Of a stretch of 64,000 bases of DNA, positions 27,777 to 44,358 are shown piece by piece. The number at the start of each line of letters is the position of its first letter. The stretch's first letter is position 1. Under the pieces are notes generated by a model. It was not told the origin of the DNA. It saw only the letters and a list, made by a program, of their open reading frames with translations, and made no database searches. The position numbers were made by a program, and so were the translations under genes. The stretch is taken from assembly GCF_024346675.1 (NCBI RefSeq), contig NZ_AP024850.1:3100001-3164000 (forward strand), in the 5' to 3' direction. The stretch comes from Photobacterium sanguinicancri (GTDB lineage: Bacteria; Pseudomonadota; Gammaproteobacteria; Enterobacterales; Vibrionaceae).

Positions 27777-29241
27777 GCCTACTGGATTTTTAGAACATGG
27801 TCGTGAGTTACCACAAAAGTTAGATCCAATCGTTCGAATTCAAGACAACAAAGAGTTTGTCTTAAACGAAGAATTTGGCGACAAAATCAATACACAAGCG
27901 TCACGCTGCATGGATTGTGGCGTTCCGTTTTGTCATAACTCGTGCCCAATTGGAAACATCATCCCAGAGTTTAACGATGCTGTTTTCCGTGATAGTTGGG
28001 AAGAAGCGTGGAACATTCTGAGCTCTACCAACAACTTCCCTGAATTTACAGGCCGTGTGTGCCCTGCTCCTTGTGAAAGTGGCTGTGTACTGGGTATTAA
28101 CCAAGACCCAATCACCATCTGTAATATTGAAAAGACCATTGTTGAGACGGCATACCGCGAAGGCTATGCTAAACCCAAAATACCGCGTGAACGTACTGGT
28201 AAAACAATCGCCATCATAGGTTCAGGCCCGGCGGGATTAGCCGCAGCCGAACAACTCAATAGTGCTGGTCACTGTGTGACGGTATTTGAGCGTGATGAAA
28301 AAGTCGGAGGTTTACTTCGCTTTGGTATTCCTGACTTTAAGCTCGGTATGGATATCATCGATCGTAAGATCGACCTGATGGCTGATGCTGGCGTGAAGTT
28401 TAAGGTTAACGCACACATTGGTGTTGAGATTAATGCCCAACAATTGCGTCAGGACTTTGATGTCGTGCTGCTAACGGGTGGCTCAACGGTACCGCGCAAC
28501 CTGCCTATTCCTGGTCGTGAACTCAACGGTGTCCATTTTGCAATGGAATTCCTCGCCCAGAATAACCGCCGTGCCAATGAGATGGATTTAAAAACAAAAG
28601 AAATCCATGCCAAAGGTAAACATGTGGTGGTTATCGGTGGTGGTGATACAGGATCGGATTGTGTGGGTACATCTAACCGTCATGGTGCGGCAAGTATCAC
28701 GCAGGTTGAGATCATGCCGATTCCACCCGAAAAGCGTCCAGTCAATCAGCCTTGGCCTTCCTACCCAATGATCATGAAGACATCGACATCGCACGAAGAA
28801 GGTTGTGAACGTCATTGGAATATTCTCACCAAAGAATTCATTAGTGATAAAGAAGGCAACGTAAAAGCCCTGCGTATCGCAGATATTCAATGGCTAGAAG
28901 CAAAAGCGGGTGAACGCCCTTATTTTGAAGAAGTAGCAGGGTCAGAACGCATTATTCCATGTGATTTAGCTTTCCTTGCGATGGGATTCTTACACCCAGA
29001 ACCAACGGGTGTACTTGCTCAGCTAGACATTAAGCTTGATGATCGCGGCAACGTGGCGACTGAAGGCTTTGCGACTAATCAAAAAGGCGTCTTTGCTGCG
29101 GGTGATATGCGCACAGGTCAGTCTTTGGTTGTTCGCTGTATTAATGAAGGCCGAGAATCTGCTCGTGAAATCGATGATTTCTTAATGGGCGGTTCTAACC
29201 TTGAAGCGAAAGCTGATTCATTAATGCTTTCTAACGCATAA
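27769..29241 (+). CDS. gltD: Glutamate synthase small subunit, copy 1
   Basis: 490 residues. N-terminal region with two cysteine clusters for 4Fe-4S centres (RCMDCGVPFCHNSCPIGN and CPAPCESGC), an FAD-binding site IAIIGSGPAGLAAAEQL and a second Rossmann motif VVVIGGGDTGSDCVG for NADPH. It passes electrons from NADPH to the large subunit. ATG at 27769 has a ggagg ribosome binding site inside the gltB end, so the pair is translationally coupled. Somewhat longer than E. coli GltD, in line with the different lineage. Confidence 0.95.
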   Translation: MGKPTGFLEHGRELPQKLDPIVRIQDNKEFVLNEEFGDKINTQASRCMDCGVPFCHNSCPIGNIIPEFNDAVFRDSWEEAWNILSSTNNFPEFTGRVCPAPCESGCVLGINQDPITICNIEKTIVETAYREGYAKPKIPRERTGKTIAIIGSGPAGLAAAEQLNSAGHCVTVFERDEKVGGLLRFGIPDFKLGMDIIDRKIDLMADAGVKFKVNAHIGVEINAQQLRQDFDVVLLTGGSTVPRNLPIPGRELNGVHFAMEFLAQNNRRANEMDLKTKEIHAKGKHVVVIGGGDTGSDCVGTSNRHGAASITQVEIMPIPPEKRPVNQPWPSYPMIMKTSTSHEEGCERHWNILTKEFISDKEGNVKALRIADIQWLEAKAGERPYFEEVAGSERIIPCDLAFLAMGFLHPEPTGVLAQLDIKLDDRGNVATEGFATNQKGVFAAGDMRTGQSLVVRCINEGRESAREIDDFLMGGSNLEAKADSLMLSNA

Positions 29242-29268
29242 TATTCCCCTTAAAAGGCTACACTATAA

Positions 29269-29296
29269 AGCCAGCTCAACAGAGCTGGCTTTTTTT
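29269..29296 (+). terminator. Terminator of first gltBD operon
   Basis: agccagctc-aaca-gagctggct followed by six T, 27 bp past gltD. Confidence 0.93.
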
Positions 29297-29674
29297 ATAT
29301 GATTATTCAGTTGATAGCCCTCCTCTTCCCTAACGTCTCTTTACAAAAAGTGGCTCACCATCACCTTATTTCCTCAAAATAATCGCAACAATAAGATGAT
29401 GCTCTTCCGAACACCACCTGTTAACAATTCGTTAAAATAAGTTTTAAGATCAATCCATTACAGTTTTTAATATCGCCATATTGCCCGATAAAAACGTAAA
29501 CGGTCAAAATTTGACCTTTTTGTAATTTGCCGTTAACTTGGAAGATCGCAGGATGCGCAATGGTGGACGATCGGCGCCATAACTATGCAGTCAGACCACT
29601 TTTAACCTTATCAACCCACAAGTTATGAGATTAAAAGTTAACGCTCAGGATGAGCAGACCAAGGGAGAGTTGTC
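29297..29674. other. Promoter region of second gltBD operon
   Basis: About 380 bp with no coding frame seen. Because a strong terminator closes the first operon, this region must contain an independent promoter. No confident -10/-35 or operator was found. Confidence 0.45.
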
Positions 29675-35564
<5,890 letters not shown>

Positions 35565-35601
35565 TCGTTAACTGATTACCACAAGAAAGAAAGATAAAAA
35601 C

Positions 35602-35645
35602 AGCGAGAGAGACGAGGCGTTAAGCTCTGACCTCTCGCTTTTTAT
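35602..35645 (+). terminator. Terminator of second gltBD operon
   Basis: agcgagag/ctctcgct stem with a 22-base internal loop, followed by tttttattt. Confidence 0.75.
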
Positions 35646-35711
35646 TTGTTACAATCTCGCCATTATGCGCTCAGTGTGAGCGCACATCTGAACAACAAAG
35701 AGAAGCTAGCT

Positions 35712-36410
35712 ATGAAAATCGGCATTATCGGTGCGATGGAGCAAGAAGTTGCGATCCTAAAAGACCAACTGACTAACTGTGAAACACACAAAAAAGCAGG
35801 TTGTACCATTTATACAGGTACGCTAAACGGTGCCGATATCGTGTTACTGCAATCAGGTATTGGTAAAGTAGCCGCAGCTGTTGGCTCTGCAATTATGCTA
35901 GAAGTTTTCCAACCTGATGTGGTACTTAACACAGGTTCTGCGGGCGGCTTTGATAGCAGCCTAAACGTAGGTGATGTCGTGATTTCAAGCGAAGTTCGCT
36001 ACCACGATGCCGATGTAACTGCATTTGGTTACGAAATCGGTCAAATGGCACAACAACCTGCCGCTTTTGCATCTGATGAAAAACTAATGGATATCGCTGC
36101 GCAAGCACTGGCAACAATGGAAGACGTGCACGCTATTCGCGGTCTAATTTGTACTGGCGATGCGTTTGTATGTAGCGCAGAGAAACAACAATTCATACGT
36201 GACAACTTCCCAGCAGTTATCGCTGTTGAAATGGAAGCAGCGGCTATTGCCCAAGCATGTCATCAGTTCAACGTACCATTTGTTGTTGTTCGCGCAATTT
36301 CAGATGTAGCAGACAAAGAATCGCCAATGAGCTTTGATGAGTTCCTACCACTGGCAGCGAAAAGCTCTTCAGTGATGGTAGCTAAAATGGCTGAGTTACT
36401 GAATCAGTAA
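35712..36410 (+). CDS. mtnN: 5'-methylthioadenosine/S-adenosylhomocysteine nucleosidase
   Basis: 232 residues. It removes adenine from MTA, SAH and 5'-deoxyadenosine, feeding methionine salvage and the AI-2 branch. The ATG at 35712 ([13 protein letters not shown]) is the family start; the frame extends upstream to 35646 without a ribosome binding site. The active-site regions [17 protein letters not shown] (catalytic Glu) and [10 protein letters not shown] (catalytic Asp) are intact. Its stop codon overlaps the start of the next gene by one base (taATG), so it heads a small operon with cobD-like and btuF genes. Confidence 0.97.
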   Translation: MKIGIIGAMEQEVAILKDQLTNCETHKKAGCTIYTGTLNGADIVLLQSGIGKVAAAVGSAIMLEVFQPDVVLNTGSAGGFDSSLNVGDVVISSEVRYHDADVTAFGYEIGQMAQQPAAFASDEKLMDIAAQALATMEDVHAIRGLICTGDAFVCSAEKQQFIRDNFPAVIAVEMEAAAIAQACHQFNVPFVVVRAISDVADKESPMSFDEFLPLAAKSSSVMVAKMAELLNQ

Positions 36411-37366
36411 TGAACGACCTTTTAGCGATACTCGCTAACAATAGCACCCTACTTGCAATGTGGGGTGCCATTGCATTGCATTGGCTTATTGCCATTCCGC
36501 AAGACCTTCACCCGCTCAACTTATGGCAACGCTTGGCCATCATGCTAGCCAGCCGCGTTAATAAACCTAATGATAACCGCCACCAACGTTTACTATCAGG
36601 TTTGCTAACTTGGTCACTAATGTGGCTTACCATGCTCATTATGCTGATTGCCTGCAAACAGTTAGTCTGGATTGACGCCCTGTTTGATCTCACCTTGTTA
36701 TGGTTCGCATTGGGTTGGAAAAATATCAGCCAACTCAGCCACCAGCTGATCAAAGCCTATAGCGCCGAAAATAAAACCCTCTGTCGACGCCTACTCAGCA
36801 CCACTCTTAATCGCCAAACGGAAAGCCTGTCTTTATTAGGGCTAGGAAAGGCGGGGGCTGAAACACAACTGCTCGGCTATGGTCGCCAAGTCATTGGCGT
36901 GCTGTTTTGGTACGGGCTCGCAGGTGGGATTGGTGCGCTTATGTATCGTCTTGCGGTCAGCCTAGCGCGCGTATGGTCACCAACCCGCAAGCAATATGTA
37001 TTTTTTGGTTATCCTGCCATTCGCATTTTAGCGGTACTCGATATAGTTCCATTACGCTTATTCGCCTTACTTATCGCGCTGGGACAAAACGGAAAAGTGG
37101 CGTTACGCAGTTTATGGCAGCAAGGTGAAAACTGGCAGCTTCCAGGACCTGGCTGGCTACTTGTCGCAACGGGCAACAAACTATCACTTTCTCTCGGAGG
37201 GCCTGCAATTTATGAAGACCGTAAATTGGAACGTCCACGCTTAGGCGGGAAAATAGCCCCTGCGGCTTTACACCTTGCTCAAATCGAGCAAGTCGCTAAA
37301 AGCCGAGTCATCATTTGGCTGGTGGTACAAAGTTGTCTTATCATTCTTTTCCAAGGAGCTTTTTAA
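36410..37366 (+). CDS. CobD/CbiB-family cobalamin biosynthesis protein
   Basis: 318 residues, with several membrane segments (near residues 13-30, 65-88, 165-185 and at the C-terminus). The CobD/CbiB pattern is visible: HWLIAIPQDLHPL near the N-terminus, YGLAGGIGALMYRLAVSLA, and PGPGWLLVATGNKLSLSLGGPAIYE near the end. CbiB attaches aminopropanol phosphate to adenosylcobyric acid. The usual start (hPvxxiG) is altered here, so the protein may have a changed or partial activity. Overlap with mtnN and the adjacent btuF argue for a role in cobamide salvage. Confidence 0.8.
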   Translation: MNDLLAILANNSTLLAMWGAIALHWLIAIPQDLHPLNLWQRLAIMLASRVNKPNDNRHQRLLSGLLTWSLMWLTMLIMLIACKQLVWIDALFDLTLLWFALGWKNISQLSHQLIKAYSAENKTLCRRLLSTTLNRQTESLSLLGLGKAGAETQLLGYGRQVIGVLFWYGLAGGIGALMYRLAVSLARVWSPTRKQYVFFGYPAIRILAVLDIVPLRLFALLIALGQNGKVALRSLWQQGENWQLPGPGWLLVATGNKLSLSLGGPAIYEDRKLERPRLGGKIAPAALHLAQIEQVAKSRVIIWLVVQSCLIILFQGAF

Positions 37367-38209
37367 GTGCGTTTCGCTTGCTGCTGTTTTTTGTTTTTTT
37401 CCACGATGAGTTTTGCAACACAACCCGCAACTCGAGTGATAAGCTTATCTCCTCACATGACTGAGCTAGCGTATGCCGCAGGGTTAGGCGATAAGCTGAT
37501 TGCAGCAACGGAATACAGCGATTACCCCAAAGCCGCACTCAAGCTAGAACGCGTCGCCAATCATAGAGGCATTAAATTAGAACGCATTGTTGCCCTTCAG
37601 CCCGATCTGATCCTGGCATGGAAAAGTGGTAACCCCCCTCGAGAAATGGCCAAGCTTGAGCAGCTGGGATTCAATGTTGTCTACTCCACTTCAAAAGAAC
37701 TGCCAGCCATTGCCGACACCATCGAGCGACTGGGTCAATACGCCGACTCCCCCGTACAAGCACAACAAGCACAACAAGCAGCGAACGATTACCGTGAAAA
37801 GCTCGCAGCACTGACCCTGAAATATCAGCGCCAAGAAAAAGTACGCTACTTTTATCAGCTCAGCGCCGCTCCAATAATCACCGCCGCGGATGGACACTGG
37901 CCGACTCAAGTGTTTCAAGTCTGTGGTGGTGAGAACATTTTTGCCGCAAGTAAAGCCCCATATCCGCAGGTATCACAAGAGCAAGTTGTGATCCGCCAAC
38001 CAGAAATCATATTTGGTACCTCTCACGCCAATACAAATGTTGATATATGGCAAGACTGGCAGGGTAAAATACCTGCTGTCGATAATCGACAGATATTTAC
38101 CGTGAATTCAGACTGGCTTAACCGCCCGACACCTCGAACGCTAAAAGCGATCAAGCAGGTATGCGATCACCTAGACACGGTACGAGAACAACGACGTGCG
38201 ACACAGTAG
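37367..38209 (+). CDS. btuF: Vitamin B12-binding periplasmic protein
   Basis: 280 residues from a GTG codon. Signal peptide ([13 protein letters not shown], cleavage near residue 17), then the periplasmic binding protein fold with [41 protein letters not shown], and a central helix linking the two lobes. It captures cobalamin for the BtuCD importer, whose genes are not in this window. It begins directly after the cobD-like stop codon (0 bp), so it is co-transcribed with it. Confidence 0.92.
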   Translation: MRFACCCFLFFSTMSFATQPATRVISLSPHMTELAYAAGLGDKLIAATEYSDYPKAALKLERVANHRGIKLERIVALQPDLILAWKSGNPPREMAKLEQLGFNVVYSTSKELPAIADTIERLGQYADSPVQAQQAQQAANDYREKLAALTLKYQRQEKVRYFYQLSAAPIITAADGHWPTQVFQVCGGENIFAASKAPYPQVSQEQVVIRQPEIIFGTSHANTNVDIWQDWQGKIPAVDNRQIFTVNSDWLNRPTPRTLKAIKQVCDHLDTVREQRRATQ

Positions 38210-38263
38210 TCCGCTGCTCTGCCGTCATCTTTATTTTCGCTTTCTTTATCAGGTAATACTTTA

Positions 38264-38872
38264 ATGCTTATCTATCTCCTTGATATGTTTGGTACTGCTG
38301 TATTCGCAGTATCAGGTGTGCTCTTGGCTGGACGGTTACGAATGGATCCCTTTGGCGTTGTGGTACTCGCCAGCGTAACGGCTATTGGTGGTGGTACTAT
38401 TCGTGACATGGCGCTGGGTGCAACGCCTGTGTTCTGGATCACTGATACCAATTACCTTTGGGTGATCTTCATTACATGCTTATTCACGATGGCCGCTATT
38501 CGTCGACCTCAAAAGCTGCCGTGGTATGTTCTCCCTGTTGCCGATGCCATAGGTTTAGCGGTATTTGTCGCCATTGGTGTTGAAAAAGCATTACGTTTTG
38601 GCGCATCACCTATGGTGGCTGTGATCATGGGTGTGCTTACAGGCTGTGGCGGTGGTGTGATCCGTGATGTACTGGCGCGTGAGATCCCCATGGTATTACG
38701 TACTGAGGTATACGCGACTGCCTGTATTCTTGGTGGTATCGTGCACACAACAGGTTTGTTAACTGGTTTTACAACCGAAGTATCCTCACTTGCGGGCATC
38801 ATCACCACGCTGACGATTCGTCTCGCGGCTATCCGCTGGCACTTGTCGTTACCATCACTGACACTACGCTAA
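38264..38872 (+). CDS. TRIC-type (UPF0126/YadS) membrane protein
   Basis: 202 residues, six to seven membrane segments arranged as two repeats. Each repeat has the family motif: [15 protein letters not shown] in the first and [16 protein letters not shown] in the second. Prokaryotic homologues of TRIC channels form trimeric, monovalent-cation pores. The physiological role in proteobacteria is unclear, and genomic links to glycine uptake have been noted. It follows btuF by 54 bp and may be in the same operon, ending at a strong terminator. Confidence 0.9.
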   Translation: MLIYLLDMFGTAVFAVSGVLLAGRLRMDPFGVVVLASVTAIGGGTIRDMALGATPVFWITDTNYLWVIFITCLFTMAAIRRPQKLPWYVLPVADAIGLAVFVAIGVEKALRFGASPMVAVIMGVLTGCGGGVIRDVLAREIPMVLRTEVYATACILGGIVHTTGLLTGFTTEVSSLAGIITTLTIRLAAIRWHLSLPSLTLR

Positions 38873-38901
38873 TAACAAAACTATTTATTACTTTCCGTTT
38901 C

Positions 38902-38930
38902 AAAAAACCGCCGACCCTGGCGGTTTTTTT
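38902..38930 (+). terminator. Terminator after TRIC-type gene
   Basis: aaccgcc-gaccct-ggcggtt followed by seven T. Closes the mtnN-cobD-btuF-TRIC run. Confidence 0.93.
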
Positions 38931-39048
38931 ATGCTTCACCCCAACTAAGTAATATAAAAACTTTACTTAATGACAAGCACTACTACTATGTAAAGTATAA
39001 ATATTACTTAACCTTTTTATTCCATTCGATATGAAGCGGAGAGCAACC

Positions 39049-39465
39049 ATGAAACCCTACGTTGAGCATGCCAACATTACGATCAAAGATATCGTTCACA
39101 CCATTACGTTTCTACAAACTGCGATACCTGAATTTAACGTTCGACATCGCGGATACAACGAGACTTATCGTTGGTGTCACATAGGCACGCAAGACAGCTA
39201 TTTAGCATTACAAGAGGTACTTGAGCGCACTCAGGTCGACCGTAACCCGTATGTCGATATTGGGATTAATCATGTGGGTTTGGTGATTGACGATGTGGAT
39301 GCAGCCAAAGTGCGATTGCTGGCCGCTGGCTATGTGCAGAATGATCTGGCGACCGATCACCCTTGGCGAAAACGTATCTATTTCTTTGACCAAGATGGTG
39401 TGGAGTGGGAGTTTATTGAATACCTGAGTCAGCAAGCGAAAGAGCGTAATGACTATGATCTTTGA
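39049..39465 (+). CDS. VOC-family (glyoxalase-like) protein
   Basis: 138 residues. The ATG at 39049 has a ggagag ribosome binding site 7 bases upstream, which the in-frame ATG at 39031 lacks. Single glyoxalase/bleomycin-resistance/dioxygenase fold made of two beta-alpha-beta3 modules. Likely metal ligands are the His in EHANITI, the His in NHVGLVI and the Glu in GVEWEFIEY. Substrate unknown. Monocistronic, convergent with tyrS. Confidence 0.85.
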   Translation: MKPYVEHANITIKDIVHTITFLQTAIPEFNVRHRGYNETYRWCHIGTQDSYLALQEVLERTQVDRNPYVDIGINHVGLVIDDVDAAKVRLLAAGYVQNDLATDHPWRKRIYFFDQDGVEWEFIEYLSQQAKERNDYDL

Positions 39466-39487
39466 TATTGAATAGCGTAGCGGCATT

Positions 39488-39510
39488 AAAAAAGGCGCCG
39501 AAGCGCCCTT
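39488..39510 (-). terminator. tyrS terminator
   Basis: On the minus strand, aagggcgc-ttcg-gcgcctt followed by TTTTTT. The very stable TTCG tetraloop is present. It could act weakly for the VOC gene on the other strand. Confidence 0.9.
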
Positions 39511-39535
39511 TGATTCTCTGAATCAGCAATAATGA

Positions 39536-40723
39536 TTACTTCAGAGTAATACGTGCAAACTTACGTTTACCGACTTGGTAAACCGCAGTACCTGCCGCAG
39601 GAATTAGCTTAGTATCTTCGATTTTATCACCGTCGATCTTGGCTGCACCTTGGCGGATCATACGCATCGCATCTGATGTCGAGTTAACCAGGCCTGCTTC
39701 TTTTAGTAGGTTACCAATCGCCATACCCGCTTCAAACTCAAGCTCAGGCATTTCTTCTGGCATCGCACCTTTTTGGAAACGGTTGATGAACTCTTGCTCT
39801 GCTGCGTCAGCATCGGCTTCAGAGTGGAAGCGAGCAATGATTTCTTTCGCTAGCAAGATCTTAACATCGCGAGGGTTTTTACCGTTCGCCATGTCTTCTT
39901 TAAACTGCGCGATTTCTTCTAGTGGACGGAATGACAAGCATTCGAAGTAGTTCCACATAAGATCGTCAGAGATAGACATGATCTTACCAAACATTTCGTT
40001 TGGCACGTCGTTCACACCAATGTAGTTGTGCGCCGACTTCGACATTTTCTTCACGCCGTCTAAACCAACCAATAGTGGCATGGTTAACACAACCTGTGGT
40101 TTTTGACCGTTCGCTTTTTGTAGCTCACGCCCCATCAGAAGGTTGAACTTCTGATCAGTACCACCAAGCTCTACGTCAGTTTCCATCGCCACAGAATCGT
40201 AACCTTGTAGCAATGGGTACATGAATTCATGAATAGCAATTGGACGACCGTCAGCATAACGCTTTTTAAAGTCATCACGTTCTAGCATACGTGCAACCGT
40301 TTGGTTTGCCGCTAGACGGATCATACCTTCAGCACCTAGCTCAGATAACCATGTAGAGTTGAACTCAATTTTGGTTTTTGCTGGGTCTAGAATTTTGAAT
40401 ACTTGTTCTTTGTACGTTTCAGCATTTGCTAAAACATCTTCACGAGTCAACGGTGGACGCGTGGTGTTTTTGCCTGTTGGGTCACCCACCATGCCGGTGA
40501 AATCACCGATTAGGAATGTCACATCGTGGCCAAGCTCTTGGAAAGTGCGTAGCTTGTTTAGGATAACTGTGTGACCTAGGTGGATATCTGGGGCTGTTGG
40601 ATCTGCACCCAGTTTGATACGTAATGGACGGTTTTCTTTTAACTTGGCAATCAGCTCTTCTTCTGGAATAAGCTCATCGACACCACGCTTAATCTCAGCT
40701 AAAGCCTGTTCAATGCTGACCAT
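39536..40723 (-). CDS. tyrS: Tyrosyl-tRNA synthetase
   Basis: 395 residues from the ATG at 40723 ([10 protein letters not shown]), with a gggag ribosome binding site upstream; the frame to 40750 lacks one. Class I synthetase with HLGH at residues 48-51 (HIGH box), [13 protein letters not shown], the tyrosine site QGYDS...ELGGTDQ, and KMSKS intact. A C-terminal S4 domain ([18 protein letters not shown]) binds tRNA. Length and sequence fit the second TyrS type (TyrZ-like) rather than the 424-residue E. coli type. Single gene, closed by its own terminator. Confidence 0.97.
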   Translation of the reverse strand: MVSIEQALAEIKRGVDELIPEEELIAKLKENRPLRIKLGADPTAPDIHLGHTVILNKLRTFQELGHDVTFLIGDFTGMVGDPTGKNTTRPPLTREDVLANAETYKEQVFKILDPAKTKIEFNSTWLSELGAEGMIRLAANQTVARMLERDDFKKRYADGRPIAIHEFMYPLLQGYDSVAMETDVELGGTDQKFNLLMGRELQKANGQKPQVVLTMPLLVGLDGVKKMSKSAHNYIGVNDVPNEMFGKIMSISDDLMWNYFECLSFRPLEEIAQFKEDMANGKNPRDVKILLAKEIIARFHSEADADAAEQEFINRFQKGAMPEEMPELEFEAGMAIGNLLKEAGLVNSTSDAMRMIRQGAAKIDGDKIEDTKLIPAAGTAVYQVGKRKFARITLK

Positions 40724-40851
40724 TCTTGTTCGCTCCCACAGAATTGGCAAAAAAGTGATAATCGACCATCTTACTTGAATAGCGATGTTTTTTGAAACCA
40801 GTTAGACTGCGTGTTGTCTATTTTTTTATTCAGGCCATTTATAGATCCACC

Positions 40852-42171
40852 ATGCCGTTTAGTAAGCTAGCTCAATTACCCAAGATTCATCAGATACTGA
40901 TCGCCACGATCAGTGCTCTTATCGTGCTGTTGCTTCTGCTACCTTCACCCGACAATATGGCGCCGGCTGATCGTAAATTTGAAGTAGGCAAGGCGTATCC
41001 CGTTGCTGTCAATGTGGACACCCCGCAACTGCTTCCCGCAGAAAGTACAACTTTACCTTCAGCGCCTCTGACATGGAAAAAACACAAAATAAAATCAGGA
41101 GAAAGCCTTGCTGTTGTCTTCGACAAAGTCGGATTAAGTCCAGCAACCTTATACCGTCTCGTCAATGCCGATGAAGGCACGCGCTCTCTCACCAACCTGC
41201 GCCCAGGCGACACATTAAAATTTGGCTTTGATGAAAATAACGAGTTGATCCAACTCATCAAGCCCAATACAGCTACCGACACTCTCGTGATTACACGTAC
41301 CGCTGATAGCTTTGTTTCAAAAGCAGAAACGAAAACCGTCGATACTCAACTTAACTTTGCTAAAGCAACCATCACATCCAGCTTTTGGAATGCCGGTGAT
41401 AAAGCGGGGTTAACAGCTAATCAAATTATGGAGATTGCTGGGATTTTTGGTTGGGATATCGATTTCGCGTTAGATATTCGCGGGGGGGATAAGTTCTCTG
41501 TATTGTTTGAAGAACAATTTGTTGAAGGTGAATCCATTGGTCGAGGAAATATTCTCGCCGCAACCTTCACCAACCTAGGTCAGACATTTACGGCGGTACG
41601 CAGTGAAGACGGTAAGTATTACGATAAAAATGGTAACGCCATGCGTAAAGCTTTCCTCCGCTCACCAATTAACTTCCGTTATGTCAGCTCTAACTTTAAC
41701 CCTCGTCGCTTACATCCAGTGACAGGCCGAGTAAAAGCACACCGAGGCACAGACTATGTTGCACCAGTTGGCACCCCTATTTGGGCTGCGGGTGACGGTA
41801 TAGTGATGAAGTCGGCGTATAACAAGTTTAATGGTAACTATGTCTTTATTCGCCACACCTCAACGTATATCACCAAGTACCTGCACATGACCAAGCGTAA
41901 AGTCAAAACAGGTCAACGGGTTAAACAAGGACAAACCGTCGGTACACTTGGTGGGACAGGCCGTGTAACTGGCCCCCACTTACACTACGAGTTCTTGGTT
42001 AACGGCGTACATAAAAACCCACGCACAGTGAAATTGCCTCAGGCAGAGTCTCTTCATGGGAAACAAAAGACCGCCTTCAAAAAGCATGCTGATAAACGCT
42101 TAAATCAATTAGCACAGTTCAGTAACTTGCTGGCTGGCACAAATAGCCCATTAATTATCAAACAAGGATAA
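40852..42171 (+). CDS. M23-family murein DD-endopeptidase
   Basis: 439 residues from the ATG at 40852; an upstream in-frame TTG at 40792 is less likely. N-terminal membrane anchor (IHQILIATISALIVLLLLL), an OapA/LysM-like domain (about 75-160: KIKSGESLAVVFDKVGLSPATLYRL), a middle beta domain, and a C-terminal peptidase M23 domain (about 290-390). Zn ligands are H297 and D301 in HRGTD and H378 in HLH (H376 is the other catalytic His). It resembles MepM/YebA, which cuts peptidoglycan crosslinks during wall growth. Divergent from tyrS, convergent with erpA. Confidence 0.93.
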   Translation: MPFSKLAQLPKIHQILIATISALIVLLLLLPSPDNMAPADRKFEVGKAYPVAVNVDTPQLLPAESTTLPSAPLTWKKHKIKSGESLAVVFDKVGLSPATLYRLVNADEGTRSLTNLRPGDTLKFGFDENNELIQLIKPNTATDTLVITRTADSFVSKAETKTVDTQLNFAKATITSSFWNAGDKAGLTANQIMEIAGIFGWDIDFALDIRGGDKFSVLFEEQFVEGESIGRGNILAATFTNLGQTFTAVRSEDGKYYDKNGNAMRKAFLRSPINFRYVSSNFNPRRLHPVTGRVKAHRGTDYVAPVGTPIWAAGDGIVMKSAYNKFNGNYVFIRHTSTYITKYLHMTKRKVKTGQRVKQGQTVGTLGGTGRVTGPHLHYEFLVNGVHKNPRTVKLPQAESLHGKQKTAFKKHADKRLNQLAQFSNLLAGTNSPLIIKQG

Positions 42172-42191
42172 TTAACCTATTCGCGCACAAC

Positions 42192-42227
42192 AAAAAAGCC
42201 GTCACTTACAGTAAGTGACGGCTTTTT
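42192..42227. terminator. Bidirectional terminator, M23 peptidase/erpA
   Basis: gccgtcactta-cag-taagtgacggc with A6 on the left and T5 on the right, between converging genes. Confidence 0.93.
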
Positions 42228-42282
42228 ATTTCTCTAATTTCACTCAAAAAGACATGTTCGCTTTTAGAGTAATCAGGCTAGC

Positions 42283-42624
42283 TTAAACGCTAAACGATGC
42301 ACCACAACCACAGGTTGTCGTTGCATTCGGGTTGTTTACGAAGAAACGAGAACCTTCAAGGCCCTCGGTGTAATCAACCGTACCACCGATCAAATATTGT
42401 AAGCTCATAGGGTCAACAACAAGTGTTACGCCCTGTTTTTCAATTGTCATATCGCCTTCGTTTACCTTCTCATCGAAAGTAAAACCATATTGAAAACCAC
42501 TACAACCACCACCGGTGATGTACACACGTAGCTTCAGTTCTGGGTTTTCTTCTTCAGCGATTAACGTTTTCACTTTATTCGCGGCAACATCTGAAAAATT
42601 TAGCGGCAAATTGGTGTCGCTCAT
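42283..42624 (-). CDS. erpA: Iron-sulphur cluster insertion protein
   Basis: 113 residues, A-type Fe-S carrier. The three cluster ligands are intact: C41 in [12 protein letters not shown], and C105 and C107 in [11 protein letters not shown] at the C-terminus. It hands [4Fe-4S] clusters to targets such as IspG/IspH. The ATG at 42624 is preferred over the adjoining TTG; an aggtc ribosome binding site lies just upstream. It lies 59 bp downstream of clcA on the same strand. Confidence 0.96.
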   Translation of the reverse strand: MSDTNLPLNFSDVAANKVKTLIAEEENPELKLRVYITGGGCSGFQYGFTFDEKVNEGDMTIEKQGVTLVVDPMSLQYLIGGTVDYTEGLEGSRFFVNNPNATTTCGCGASFSV

Positions 42625-42683
42625 CAAGACCTCACAAACATATCGAGTTATTAAGCGGATTATCTAATACCTGACTATCTCGT

Positions 42684-44075
42684 TCAAGTATTGACCACCT
42701 CTGCGCGTAACTTTTCTTTTTTAATTGCTCGGTGCAGTAGTTGAGAATAAATCGGTTTACCCCCTAATACCTGCGCTAACATGGTTGCGCCAAGCGTCGT
42801 AATAATCAAGGGGACAATCAAATGGTAGTTGTTGGTCATTTCAATAACTAACAATATACCTGTGATTGGTGCTCGTACGGTTGCTGCAAACAATGCGCCC
42901 ATCCCCGCAATCGCGAACATACCGGGTTCTAAACCAAATTCAGGGAACCACGCTTGCGCAATAGAACCAAAGAAAGTACCAAACAAAGTGCCTAGCGCCA
43001 GCATAGGAGCAAAAATACCGCCAGGTGCACCCGAGCCAAAACACAATAACGTTGTCGCAACACGTGCCAAAAATAAGATAAACAATAAGCTGACGCTGTA
43101 TTTACCGTTAGTGGCATCTGGAATAATCGCAATACCACCGCCAGTGAGCTCTGGTAAATAAAGCAATAGCAAACCAAAACAACCACCGAGCAAAGTGCCA
43201 GTAATCAAATAACGGCGACGGTCATTGTTGTGAATTCGAGCAAACAGATCTTGAGAAAGAGTAACTAAACGGTTGAAGATCACCCCGAACACACCAAAAA
43301 ACATACCCAGCAATAAGAATAGCCATAGCGACGTCAGCATCGGCGCTTCATATTGCGGCATGGATATCACGGCTTCTTGCCCTCGAATACTACGAAAGAC
43401 AATATTGGCAACGATTGCAGAGATCATTACACACTTAATTGAAATAAGGCTGTATCGAAATTGTGGCCGCATTTCTTCGACTACAAACATGATCCCTGCC
43501 ATTGGCGCATTAAATGCCGCCGCCAGACCACCTGCCGCACCCGCTGCTAATAAAGAGTGACGACCTTCTTCGTCTTTCAAACGAAAGATATCTGTGATCA
43601 TTCGGCCGATGTTACCCCCCATCTGCACCGTTGGCCCTTCGCGACCCAGTACCATGCCTGAACCTAACGCCCCTAAGCCACCAATAAATTTCACTGGGAT
43701 CACACGCCACCAGCGAACAGGACGAATGTCTTCCATTGCCCCTTCAATTTCAGGAATGCCAGAACCAGCCGCTTCAGGCGCAAAGCGCTGCACTAAAAAA
43801 TAGCCAATAAATGCCAATCCAGCGCTCACCATAAATGCCGTCAGCCACAACGGTAAGCTACTGCTGATTTCAGCACGTAACCAGTCTGTTCGCTGTTCAG
43901 ATACCCAATGCACTCCGATTTCAAACAGTGTCCCCATCAAGCCTGCGATGACACCGACAATGGCAGCAAGAAGTAACACTGATACAGGCGTTTTATCTTG
44001 CGATAAAAAACGCCGCATTAGGCGCGTAGGATGACGACGATGCGAGGTCGCCTGAGATTGAGCAGGTTCCGTCAT
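42684..44075 (-). CDS. clcA: H+/Cl- exchange transporter
   Basis: 463 residues, the CLC family. Selectivity-filter motifs are [22 protein letters not shown] and [14 protein letters not shown]. The external gating glutamate is E146 in GREGP, the residue that makes the enzyme a proton-coupled exchanger. In enterobacteria ClcA supports extreme acid resistance. A typical ClcA with an unremarkable N-terminus and no CBS domains. No clear terminator separates it from erpA. Confidence 0.96.
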   Translation of the reverse strand: MTEPAQSQATSHRRHPTRLMRRFLSQDKTPVSVLLLAAIVGVIAGLMGTLFEIGVHWVSEQRTDWLRAEISSSLPLWLTAFMVSAGLAFIGYFLVQRFAPEAAGSGIPEIEGAMEDIRPVRWWRVIPVKFIGGLGALGSGMVLGREGPTVQMGGNIGRMITDIFRLKDEEGRHSLLAAGAAGGLAAAFNAPMAGIMFVVEEMRPQFRYSLISIKCVMISAIVANIVFRSIRGQEAVISMPQYEAPMLTSLWLFLLLGMFFGVFGVIFNRLVTLSQDLFARIHNNDRRRYLITGTLLGGCFGLLLLYLPELTGGGIAIIPDATNGKYSVSLLFILFLARVATTLLCFGSGAPGGIFAPMLALGTLFGTFFGSIAQAWFPEFGLEPGMFAIAGMGALFAATVRAPITGILLVIEMTNNYHLIVPLIITTLGATMLAQVLGGKPIYSQLLHRAIKKEKLRAEVVNT

Positions 44076-44358
44076 GGTTTAACCGTATAAATTAGTAAGC
44101 AGCAGAAAGGATAGACATGATTTGTATAGTCTGTAGTGCAAACTACTGAAAGAATATGCAGCAGTTTGCTCCTACTAGCTTAGCCAATACTGGTTAAAGT
44201 TAACACTCACAATGTTGAAAACTAGCTTTCCATCACTGATAGCTTAGTTAGAAATTGAAAAGAACTGCGAAATGGTGACAAACATCCCTAGCGCTGGCGC
44301 TTTTCCTTTGGGTACAATGCCGCAGCCTGAATTAAATAAATTAAATAGGACACTACTA

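Noticed and set aside
42829..43161. 110-codon plus-strand frame
   Set aside because: Antisense shadow of clcA, rich in Pro, Ala and Asn as expected from opposite-strand translation.
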